13,277 nt of DNA from Verrucomicrobiota bacterium (GTDB lineage: Bacteria > Verrucomicrobiota > Verrucomicrobiia > Chthoniobacterales > UBA10450), in NCBI GenBank assembly GCA_003219225.1, contig QHPZ01000246.1, positions 1 to 13,277 on the forward strand, given 5' to 3'. A program made the translations under genes and the position numbers. Under the pieces are notes generated by a model, which ran no database searches, was not told the DNA's origin, and saw only the letters and a program-made list of their open reading frames with translations. Shown here in pieces: positions 6,376 through 12,731 of the stretch (positions are counted from its first letter, which is position 1; each line of letters begins with the position of its first letter).

Positions 6376-6753
6376 ATGGTAGCCAAACTCGAGGGCCCGC
6401 AATTTTCCGGCGGCGCGAACATCGCGATCAAATGTCCCAGCCACACCTATGAGCAGACGGTCTCGTTTTATCGCGACACCCTCGCCCTACCCCTGATCGA
6501 AGAAGAGCCGGAGGGCTGCATTTTTCAGTTTGGGCCAAACCGGCTTTGGATCGACAAAGTCCCCAACCTGAGCCAGCCGGATATCTGGCTAGAGCTTGAA
6601 ACCAACGATACCGAAGCGGCAGCCGCGTTCCTCAAAATCCACGGCGTCGCGCGTCGCGACGAGGTCGAACAGTTGCGCGAGGATTTCAACGGCTTCTTCA
6701 TCTCCGCCCCGAACGGCGTGATTCATCTCGTTGTCGGCCCGGAGGAACTCTAA
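6376..6753 (+). CDS. VOC (glyoxalase/bleomycin-resistance fold) family protein
   Basis: A 125-residue single-domain protein has the vicinal-oxygen-chelate fold. The first beta-alpha-beta-beta-beta unit is seen in ANIAIKCPSHTYEQTVSFYRD followed by TLALPLIEEEPEGCIFQFG; the second half has DIWLELETNDTEAAAAFLK and ends with SAPNGVIHLVVGPEEL. VOC proteins bind a divalent metal through His/Glu residues; the final glutamates and the IHL histidine are candidates, but the first-half metal ligand is not obvious, so it could be a non-enzymatic binding protein. The substrate cannot be told from sequence. It starts 9 nt after the preceding stop and has no ribosome site. It is likely part of the same transcript as fumC. 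Confidence 0.85.
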   Translation: MVAKLEGPQFSGGANIAIKCPSHTYEQTVSFYRDTLALPLIEEEPEGCIFQFGPNRLWIDKVPNLSQPDIWLELETNDTEAAAAFLKIHGVARRDEVEQLREDFNGFFISAPNGVIHLVVGPEEL

Positions 6754-6769
6754 TTACCGGACAGTACCG

Positions 6770-7720
6770 ATGAAGTTGGCTTGCGTCATAAACGCTTTGT
6801 CGTCGATTGCGCTTACCGCGCAAGCGGCGACGGATATCGAGCTTCGAAAGGGATGCACAGCTCATTTTGCTTCGGTAACTGAGGCTGCCGCAACTCTTGG
6901 ACAAAAGGACGACTTTATTCAGCGACTTAGCCCGTTTGATCGCGCGGCTCGCATGAAAACGGACAAACCCGTTTCGGAAGAAGAGTTTCTGCGCTTCGTG
7001 AAAGCGAACGCTGCGGCATGGAGCGAATTGGAACAGGCGAAACTCGAAGCGGCGATTAGCGCTCTGCGGCCGGCATTGGAAAGCTTGCCGCTTACCTTTC
7101 CAAAAAAAATTAGCTTCATCAAAACGACCGGCGCCGTAGAAGCGGGCGCATTTTACACGCGCGATACCGCGATCATGATGCCGGCAAAACCGACTGACAC
7201 GGCCGATGGCGAGTTACTGAAAAAAACAATCGCGCACGAACTATTCCACATTTTATCCCGAAGCAATCTGGAGCTGCGCGAGAAGCTGTACGCTTTGATC
7301 GGCTTCAGTAATTGCGGTGAGATCGAGTTTCCTGACGAGCTTAAGCCGCGCAAGATTACCAATCCCGACGCGCCGCGAAATGATCACGCTATTCGCGTGC
7401 AAGCGAACGGCACGGAGGTAAGCATTGTTCCGATCTTGTTTTCAAGTGCGCCCAATTACGATCCGGTTCGCGACGGAGAATTCTTCAATTACCTGCAGCT
7501 TGGCTTTCTGATCGTCTCGAAAAATCCGGGAACTCGTGCGGACCTCCTGTCGCCGCAGCAGGTCTCGGGTTTTTTCGAGCAGGTAGGCCGCAACACCGAT
7601 TACATCATCCACCCAGAGGAGATTTTGGCTGAGAACTTCGCCTTGTTGATGATTGGCCGACGCGATGTCCCTTCACCGGACCTTCTCGATCGGCTGCGGC
7701 GCGCTCTGGGCCAGAAGTAA
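6770..7720 (+). CDS. Secreted HExxH zinc metallopeptidase-like protein
   Basis: The product is 316 residues from the ATG at 6770. I chose this start because MKLACVINALSSIALTAQA is a clear signal peptide; the longer TTG start (6731) would overlap the VOC gene and precede it with charged residues. The zinc motif is AHELFH (H156, E157, H160) in a predicted helix. About 120 residues later HPEEILAENFALL (281-293) supplies glutamates (E284 or E288) that could be the third ligand in a gluzincin-like site. Between them is a beta-rich stretch (HAIRVQANGTEVSIVPILFSS). No known peptidase family can be named. It could act on envelope proteins or be a protein of this fold without protease activity. The single spared Cys pair (C29, C182) might form a disulfide. 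Confidence 0.75.
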   Translation: MKLACVINALSSIALTAQAATDIELRKGCTAHFASVTEAAATLGQKDDFIQRLSPFDRAARMKTDKPVSEEEFLRFVKANAAAWSELEQAKLEAAISALRPALESLPLTFPKKISFIKTTGAVEAGAFYTRDTAIMMPAKPTDTADGELLKKTIAHELFHILSRSNLELREKLYALIGFSNCGEIEFPDELKPRKITNPDAPRNDHAIRVQANGTEVSIVPILFSSAPNYDPVRDGEFFNYLQLGFLIVSKNPGTRADLLSPQQVSGFFEQVGRNTDYIIHPEEILAENFALLMIGRRDVPSPDLLDRLRRALGQK

Positions 7721-7803
7721 GTGCTCGCGCTGGCGGCACATGACCCCTCAGGTAGTCTTCGGAGTCATCGCGGCGCGGCGTGTTCCGGCCTGAAATTGTC
7801 ATC

Positions 7804-8700
7804 TTATGACGACGCGGCGCCGGCGCCGCTCGTCAGGTTTTGTGCGTACTCGCGCACCGATTTCAGCCGAATAGGAAATTTCCGCAAGGTATCGCCCATG
7901 TCGATCGCGTCGCCACGCGCGGCGCTCAACATGAGATCGGCAAACGTGCGCTCCACTGGATTCGTCGCTGCTGCCCCGGCCGCGATGAGTTGTTCCTCCG
8001 GCACAAATTCCAGTTCGAACTTGCGCCCGGTCAGCTCTTCGAAAATGCCAACTACTTCAACCTGGCTGAGCGCTTCCGGGCCGCCAAGCTCGAGGGCGGC
8101 ATTGCCAGCAGCCGGATTGCTGAGCGCCTGCACGGCGAACTCGGCGACGTCATCGAGGGAGATGTAGCTGAGTTTGGCCCGGCCTGAGCCGTAAATTCTC
8201 GCTTTGCCATTTTGCACGTCGAAGCCCAAATGCGGGCTCAGCCACATCTCCATGAAACATGTCGGGCGCAGAATCGTGTAAGTGAGGCCGCTTTGTTGCA
8301 GATGTTTTTCCACTTCGCGCTTGGCATCAATCAACGGATTACGGCCGAACCTGCTCGAAACAGAGACGAACACGAATCGACCGGCCCGTGCGCCGCGCGC
8401 GGCATCGATCAGGTCCATTTGCCCGCGGCGATCAACGCTCTCAAACGTGTCTGATAGATCACGCGCCATGATCGCCGTCGGCGTAGTGATCACCGAGTCT
8501 GCGTCGCGGCAGGCGCGCTCAAGTGATTGCCGATCTTTCAAATCGCCTTCGACCAGTTCAGCGCCGAGCGCGCTCAGCGCATCTTTCCTCATCGAATCCG
8601 ACGTGGCTCGGACCAATGCGCGCACCGGCTCGCCGGCGTTCCGCAAACGTCGACAAATCTCAAACCCAAGTGTCCCGGTTGCGCCGACAACGAGTGTCAT
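7804..8700 (-). CDS. NmrA-like NAD(P)-binding atypical short-chain dehydrogenase/reductase
   Basis: The protein is 298 residues from the ATG at 8698-8700. It opens with the Rossmann glycine motif MTLVVGATGTLGFEICRRL (GATGTLG, 6-12) and continues with VRALVRATSD, EGDLKDRQSLERACRDAD and RFVFVSVSSRFG. YTILRPTCFMEMW and YISLDDVAEFAVQAL are typical of the NmrA/COG0702 atypical SDR group, which includes redox sensors and NADPH-dependent isomerase/quinone oxidoreductase-like proteins. The classical YxxxK catalytic pair is not evident, so a sensor or binding role is as likely as catalysis. A longer frame from 8757 would overlap the upstream gene and add 19 residues before the Rossmann strand, so I rejected it. 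The start lies 17 nt after the upstream stop, with only a weak AGGCG. Confidence 0.85.
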   Translation of the reverse strand: MTLVVGATGTLGFEICRRLRNAGEPVRALVRATSDSMRKDALSALGAELVEGDLKDRQSLERACRDADSVITTPTAIMARDLSDTFESVDRRGQMDLIDAARGARAGRFVFVSVSSRFGRNPLIDAKREVEKHLQQSGLTYTILRPTCFMEMWLSPHLGFDVQNGKARIYGSGRAKLSYISLDDVAEFAVQALSNPAAGNAALELGGPEALSQVEVVGIFEELTGRKFELEFVPEEQLIAAGAAATNPVERTFADLMLSAARGDAIDMGDTLRKFPIRLKSVREYAQNLTSGAGAASS

Positions 8701-8717
8701 GGTCGTAAACGCCTCGA

Positions 8718-9971
8718 TCAGGCGATTCTCGGCTTGACGCGCCAGCGACCGACCCATGTGCCCCAGCCGTAAAATCCGAGCGGCTCGAGCCGGCCGCTGG
8801 CAACGAAATTATCGACATCTTTTCGGGTCGCGCTCACCTTGATGTTTTCCTGCGGACCAAAGTAATCATCGATCAGGACCCAGGCTGCATCGGCCAGTTT
8901 TTCCTTGTAAATATCGAGGTGGCGTTTCACCGCTCCGTCAGCATCGACAATCAATAGGCCGATCTGTTCCGGGCCAAGCGCCTCCTGCACCGTCGCGAGT
9001 ATTCCTGGGTCAAACGATTGGCCCTTGATCGAGGTAACGAATTCGGACAGCCGTTGCTTGCGCAGATTGCGTTGGAAATCGCGCCAGATATCGCGACTGC
9101 CGAGGCGCGAATGTTTCAGAGTTCCGCCCGGTTCGATCGCGATCACCTTCTTGCTCTTGCCTGAAGCGCGCACGCCAAGCGTGGCCGCCATGGTCGCGCC
9201 GCCGACGAACGCGCCGATCTCGAGAATGTGTCCGGCACAGTTCTTCGCGAAGTGATAAATGAGGAGCAGGACATCCAGATGCAGCATCGAATATTTGGCC
9301 CGGATTTTTTCTAGCTGGCCGTGAATCGGTTGCTGCCGGTATTCAATCAATGTCTGCATTAACTCGAAGGGGCCGGATCGCGCCGAATCTGAATCGACCT
9401 CCGGCTGACTGTCTGTTCGCGCCGGACAATGGCGGCCTATCACGATAAGGTCGCGCTCGGCTGCCTCGACGCGCGCGATGCGCGGAAACAATCCCCAGCG
9501 CCTAAACCCCAGCTGCTCGAATAATCTCAGGCTCGGCTCGTTATCGCCAAAGATCAGGCCGACGAGCGCGTTGATGCCGAACAATGGCGCACGCGCGAGC
9601 GTGTGCTGCAACAATCTTTTCGCGACACCGCGCCGACGAAATCTTTCATCGACATACACACTGAGCTCGGCCGTCCCCCGATAGGCGCACCGCGGCAAAA
9701 ACGGTTTGCAACCGAGGTAGCCGGCGATTTGCCCATCGATCTCGAGCACCCACAGTGGAAATCGATCGGGTGAGTGATCCTTCAGCCAATCGCGTGCTTC
9801 GGCTGGCGTGACCGGCTCCAGTTGCGCCGTGGCCGTGCTCGTGGCCACGGCCGCATTGTAGATGTCGATGATCGCCGGCAAATCGCCTTCGACCGCGTCG
9901 CGAATCATCATCGCAGGAGCTGTCGCCGCGGTCGCTGACCGCGGATTCTCGATCGGCACCGCCACGCTCAA
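8718..9971 (-). CDS. GNAT N-acetyltransferase fused to a SAM-dependent methyltransferase-like domain
   Basis: A 417-residue two-domain protein. Residues about 22-180 are a GNAT acetyltransferase of the phosphinothricin-acetyltransferase-like kind: MIRDAVEGDLPAIIDIYNAA, then the acetyl-CoA motif RRRGVAKRLL (112-121) and DNEPSLRLFEQLGFRRWGLF. After a linker rich in Asp/Ser (about 186-200), residues about 205-417 resemble a class I methyltransferase/cephalosporin-hydroxylase-like domain: GHILEIGAFVGGATMAATLG (motif I), KVIAIEPGG (motif II), LLIVDADGAVKRHLDIYKEK and WVLIDDYFG. No early stop or shift separates the domains. The TTG start at 9971 overlaps the upstream stop; internal ATGs at 9911 and 9908, right before IRDA, match usual GNAT starts and may be the true start. 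The substrate is unknown; one small molecule modified twice is an inference. Confidence 0.82.
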   Translation of the reverse strand: MSVAVPIENPRSATAATAPAMMIRDAVEGDLPAIIDIYNAAVATSTATAQLEPVTPAEARDWLKDHSPDRFPLWVLEIDGQIAGYLGCKPFLPRCAYRGTAELSVYVDERFRRRGVAKRLLQHTLARAPLFGINALVGLIFGDNEPSLRLFEQLGFRRWGLFPRIARVEAAERDLIVIGRHCPARTDSQPEVDSDSARSGPFELMQTLIEYRQQPIHGQLEKIRAKYSMLHLDVLLLIYHFAKNCAGHILEIGAFVGGATMAATLGVRASGKSKKVIAIEPGGTLKHSRLGSRDIWRDFQRNLRKQRLSEFVTSIKGQSFDPGILATVQEALGPEQIGLLIVDADGAVKRHLDIYKEKLADAAWVLIDDYFGPQENIKVSATRKDVDNFVASGRLEPLGFYGWGTWVGRWRVKPRIA

Positions 9972-10813
9972 ACCGTTTGGAAAAATGCGTTCTCGAACGT
10001 CGGCTGAAACGCGCCTCGCATCGTTTCACCGATCCGAAACCGCGGGCTCAACTCGGACTGGGTCGCGCAATGAAGTTCGATGTCGATCTTGCCGGATTTG
10101 CGAAGCGAGTCGGATACGGTCCGCAGCGCGAGCGCCGGTGTATTGCAATCGCGGCTGAGGTGGCCGAGCACGACGCGCTCGACTCTGCCCGGCAACAATT
10201 CTTCCAGCACAGTCGCGGCCGCCGTATTCGACAAATGGCCGTGGCGCGATTGGATTCGCTGTTTCACCGGCCAGGGACGATGGGTGTCGTTTTGCAAGAG
10301 TTTCTCATCGTGGTTGGTCTCGATCACGAGCGTGTGCACCTGCCGCAGCCGCTCCACGATCAGTTTGGTCACGGAACCCAGATCGGTGATGAAGCCGAGA
10401 CTGCTCGATGCCGCGGAAAAAACAAAGCCGACCGGATCGACCGCATCATGCGGCACTGGAAAAGGCTGCACCGTAATGTCGCACATGGAGAACTCGGCGC
10501 CGGTGCGAAAAATTCGCCAGTTCCGATGTCGATCTAATGCGCAATCGCAGCGCACCGCTTCAGCCGTGAGCGCGTTCGCGTAAATCGGGACATGAAATTT
10601 GCGACACAAAACTTCCAGCCCGCAGACATGATCGCCGTGTTCGTGGGTGAGCAGCACGCCATCGAGCTGCTCGGGGCTCACTCCGCATTGCTCCAGCCGG
10701 AGTACGATTTGCAGCGCGCTCAGCCCGCCATCGACCAGAATCCTGCAGTGATCGGTCGCAATCAGCGCGCTGTTTCCCGCGCTCCCGCTCCCGAGCATGG
10801 TCAGACTGAACAC
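9968..10813 (-). CDS. Metallo-beta-lactamase-fold hydrolase, WalJ/YycJ-like
   Basis: The 281-residue product carries the MBL-fold metal motif LLTHEHGDHVCGL (H57, H59, D61, H62), with MLGSGSAGNSALIATDHCRILVDGG before it, which is the hallmark opening of the WalJ/YycJ group. Later metal-ligand candidates are PVPHDAVDPVGF, FITDLGSV (the central Asp), and VVLGHLSRDCNTP, all in the expected order. In Firmicutes the relative YycJ/WalJ is a DNA-processing exonuclease linked to cell-wall signalling; in this lineage its role is untested. The GTG at 10813 puts MFSLTMLGSGS in front of the fold, as in homologs; ATG 10798 is a shorter option. The stop overlaps the TTG start of the fusion gene by 3 nt, so the two are probably coupled. 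Confidence 0.9.
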   Translation of the reverse strand: MFSLTMLGSGSAGNSALIATDHCRILVDGGLSALQIVLRLEQCGVSPEQLDGVLLTHEHGDHVCGLEVLCRKFHVPIYANALTAEAVRCDCALDRHRNWRIFRTGAEFSMCDITVQPFPVPHDAVDPVGFVFSAASSSLGFITDLGSVTKLIVERLRQVHTLVIETNHDEKLLQNDTHRPWPVKQRIQSRHGHLSNTAAATVLEELLPGRVERVVLGHLSRDCNTPALALRTVSDSLRKSGKIDIELHCATQSELSPRFRIGETMRGAFQPTFENAFFQTV

Positions 10814-10894
10814 GCCCGAATGTTTAGTCGAAGCAAAACCACTTCACAAATAGAAACACGGACGCGTTGGTGCTTACTGAACAATTTAACGCGG

Positions 10895-11020
10895 TGTCAT
10901 CCTGATCCCGCAGTCGCGGGAGAAGGACCTCTCAGTATCGCGAAGATCACCCAAGTATCTGTTCGCGTGATCAACGCGTTTGTCTGAGGTCCCTCGCCGT
11001 CTGCGCGGCTCGGGATGACA
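10895..11020. repeat. 126-nt imperfect palindromic repeat (MITE/REP-like)
   Basis: The left arm starts TGTCATCCTGA at 10895 and the right arm ends in its complement GGATGACA (11013-11020). Arms match over about 40 nt: TGTCATCC.GA, CGCAG, a GGGA/GGACCTC core and CTCAG. They go on inward with CGCG..GATCAC. The copy would fold into one long hairpin. The form (TGTCATCC...GGACCTC) is familiar as a dispersed intergenic repeat in soil bacteria. It lies between two same-strand genes, touches the stop codon of the 11021 gene at its edge and has no coding capacity of its own. Confidence 0.75.
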
Positions 11021-11719
11021 TCAGGGGAAAGTGCGATCGGCCAGCGCGAGGATGCGGGTTTTCTTTTCGTCGTAATCGAGTGAGCGAAACGCGCGGATTT
11101 CATCCAGCCGGCGGAATCCGTTTAGCGAATCGAGGTAGCGCGTGTAGCTGGCCGCGAGCTCGGTTGTTTCCAGATAGCGCGCACGCAAATTGCGATGGCG
11201 AAACGCGCCCGGGCAATTTCTCGCAAACAGATGAAAACGCAGCCAGCGTCGGTCGGTGCGCGACACGCGCTGCGTTTTCCGAAAGAACGCGACGAACAAA
11301 AGCAGAACGAGATATGTGTCGACTTGCGCCTGCAGTTCCAGGTTGCGCGCAAAATCTTCCGAGCCGATCTCGTGCGCGCCGCCTTGGAACTGGAGCGCGG
11401 CATGCAACGCGTGATTGATCTCCTCAACAAACGCGATCAGCGCGCCAATATTGTGATCACCAAGACCGGCGCGCGGATCGTAGCGCTCAAGTTGTGCGAT
11501 CAACCAGCGCGAATAATAGATGCCGACATAAAGCCGATCGTCGGCGCGCCTCAAAAATGTGCGCGCGAGTTCGCTTAACTCGCGCGCCGATTTGCCGGCC
11601 AAGATCGACAATTGCACGCAGCGCCGCCGGTCGATGAGGCACTCTTCCAGGTTGATTCCGACCTGCGCGTAGGTGCGTTCGAAAAGTTTCTGGATCTGGC
11701 TGAAGAGCGTCTCGTTCAC
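11021..11719 (-). CDS. Conserved-looking hypothetical protein, second of a coupled pair
   Basis: I do not recognise this 232-residue, mostly helical protein. It has no signal peptide or clear membrane anchor, though YLVLLLFVAFFRK (about 135-147) is a short hydrophobic helix. It is rich in Arg and aromatic residues: LYVGIYYSRWLIAQLERYDP (63-82), then LIAFVEEINHALHAAL (94-109). The latter contains an ExxH motif (E100, H103) followed by H106, a pattern shared with metal-binding helical bundles, but no second such motif is obvious. The GTG start (11717-11719) overlaps the upstream stop (GTGA), so translation is coupled to the 11716-12408 gene. Frame is open throughout, and the alternate frames lack such composition. 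The stop codon lies at the edge of the palindromic repeat, so it may once have been slightly longer. Confidence 0.72.
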   Translation of the reverse strand: MNETLFSQIQKLFERTYAQVGINLEECLIDRRRCVQLSILAGKSARELSELARTFLRRADDRLYVGIYYSRWLIAQLERYDPRAGLGDHNIGALIAFVEEINHALHAALQFQGGAHEIGSEDFARNLELQAQVDTYLVLLLFVAFFRKTQRVSRTDRRWLRFHLFARNCPGAFRHRNLRARYLETTELAASYTRYLDSLNGFRRLDEIRAFRSLDYDEKKTRILALADRTFP

Positions 11720-12408
11720 AAAACGAGCGACGGCCGCGCGTCTTCATCGAGGTTGAGCAACCGATCGGAAAGTTCATTGAGCGCGAGCCGTACGTCGCGG
11801 AAGCGCTCGGCCAATCCTTCAAACACATCATCAAGCTCGCACCGGCGGGCGACCTCGTGCCCGGCAACGAGTTGATAATTGGTCCGGCCGATCTGCTCAT
11901 AAAACTTGAGGTCCGGTCCGCCCCGATCGCGACGGCGCTGCGCGTTCTCATGAAAAATGCCGCTGATGAAGAGCGAATAATTTCCAATGTGTGCGCGCAG
12001 CAAAAACACTTGCTCGGGTGAAAGCCGCTGGAGCGCGATAAGCATGTCGCAGATGTATTCGTGCGCGTGCTCGCCGACATTGTCGGGGCGTTGCAACTGA
12101 CTCGCGCGTGAGAATGTCTCCAGGAGCGACGCGACGTAATCGCATAGTTTACGATCGTTGATCGCCGCCTGGCGCAAAACGTGGCGGGCGAGCACATAAA
12201 AATAAAACTGCGACGAAATGCGCAGCTGCACGGGATGCGATAGAATCGCTTCCACGAGACGCGGGTGATCGAGGATCGAGTCGCGCGTGTCGCCGTCGCT
12301 AAGAAGATCGACAATCGAGACGTGATCGGTTTGCGAACGGGCGAGGGTGCGGACGATGAATTCAAAGTCCGCGGCGGTGAATCGTTCCCGGCAATTCGCC
12401 CTGATCAT
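11716..12408 (-). CDS. Hypothetical protein, first of a coupled pair
   Basis: A 230-residue, largely helical soluble protein of no recognised family, starting at ATG 12406-12408. Notable segments are FTAADFEFIVRTLARSQTDH, VSIVDLLSDGDTRDSILDHP, then LVEAILSHP, RISSQFYFYVLARHVLR and RRLSPEQVFLLRAHIGNYSLF-like text, where the actual stretch reads LQRLSPEQVFLLRAHIGNYS. A C-terminal helix contains ELDDVFEGLAERFRDVRLAL. Two LxxHP repeats near residues 43-60 (ILDHP and ILSHP) hint at a repeated helix. There is no catalytic signature. It is followed, with a 4-nt GTGA overlap, by the 11021-11719 gene; together they look like a two-subunit module. It is read divergently from the tRNA-Ser region. Start has no ribosome site. 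Confidence 0.75.
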   Translation of the reverse strand: MIRANCRERFTAADFEFIVRTLARSQTDHVSIVDLLSDGDTRDSILDHPRLVEAILSHPVQLRISSQFYFYVLARHVLRQAAINDRKLCDYVASLLETFSRASQLQRPDNVGEHAHEYICDMLIALQRLSPEQVFLLRAHIGNYSLFISGIFHENAQRRRDRGGPDLKFYEQIGRTNYQLVAGHEVARRCELDDVFEGLAERFRDVRLALNELSDRLLNLDEDARPSLVL

Positions 12409-12483
12409 CTAACTACTTGGCCTCGGCGTTTTAGAGCAGTGACGGTGCCAATGGCAAGTCTCTTCAGAGGCATGAGAAAACTC

Positions 12484-12560
12484 CGAACGCCCAACGCCCA
12501 ACATCGAATCTCCAATGGAGTTGCATTCGGCGTTGGATGTTCGACGTTCGGCGTTCGACG
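12484..12560. repeat. Imperfect palindromic repeat upstream of tRNA-Ser
   Basis: The left arm is built from near-tandem CGAACGCCCAACGCC and CCAACATCGAA. The right arm, read on the other strand, gives CGAACGCCGAACG and TCGAACATCCAACGCCG. The centre near 12510-12520 is CTCCAATGGAG, itself a palindrome. The whole can fold into a hairpin of about 77 nt. It fills most of the 169-nt gap between the divergent hypothetical gene and tRNA-Ser. Confidence 0.65.
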
Positions 12561-12577
12561 TTTTCTGTTGGGTCGAA

Positions 12578-12671
12578 GGAAGGGTGGCTGAGTCCGGTTT
12601 AAGGCACTCGACTCGAAATCGAGCGTCCCGTTACAACGGGACCGTGGGTTCGAATCCCACCCCTTCCGCCA
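12578..12671 (+). tRNA. tRNA-Ser (anticodon CGA)
   Basis: A complete class II tRNA of 94 nt, with CCA encoded. The acceptor stem GGAAGGG pairs perfectly with CCCTTCC, the discriminator is G and CCA follows at 12669-12671. The anticodon arm is CTCGA, loop CTCGAAA, TCGAG, giving anticodon CGA, which reads the serine codon UCG. The long variable arm (TCCCGTT ACA ACGGGA) is typical of serine tRNAs. The T-arm is GTGGG, TTCGAAT, CCCAC. Confidence 0.96.
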
Positions 12672-12731
12672 GCGATCGCACGCGCGGCGGAACTCGATCT
12701 GGTGTAACAGTAGCGATCGGCGACTCCACTG

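Noticed and set aside
7721..7803. Terminator between the convergent metallopeptidase and NmrA-like genes
   Set aside because: Only a 5-bp GCCAG/CTGGC pairing with a long loop is found and no T-run, too weak to call.
10592..10987. 131-codon plus-strand frame into the intergenic repeat
   Set aside because: It is antisense to the metallo-beta-lactamase-fold gene and continues into a palindromic repeat; no protein-like pattern.
11487..12365. 292-codon minus-strand frame
   Set aside because: Its composition (Ser/Arg/Thr-rich, no coherent helices) is that of an off-frame reading of the two overlapping hypothetical genes, which have proper starts and coupled ends.
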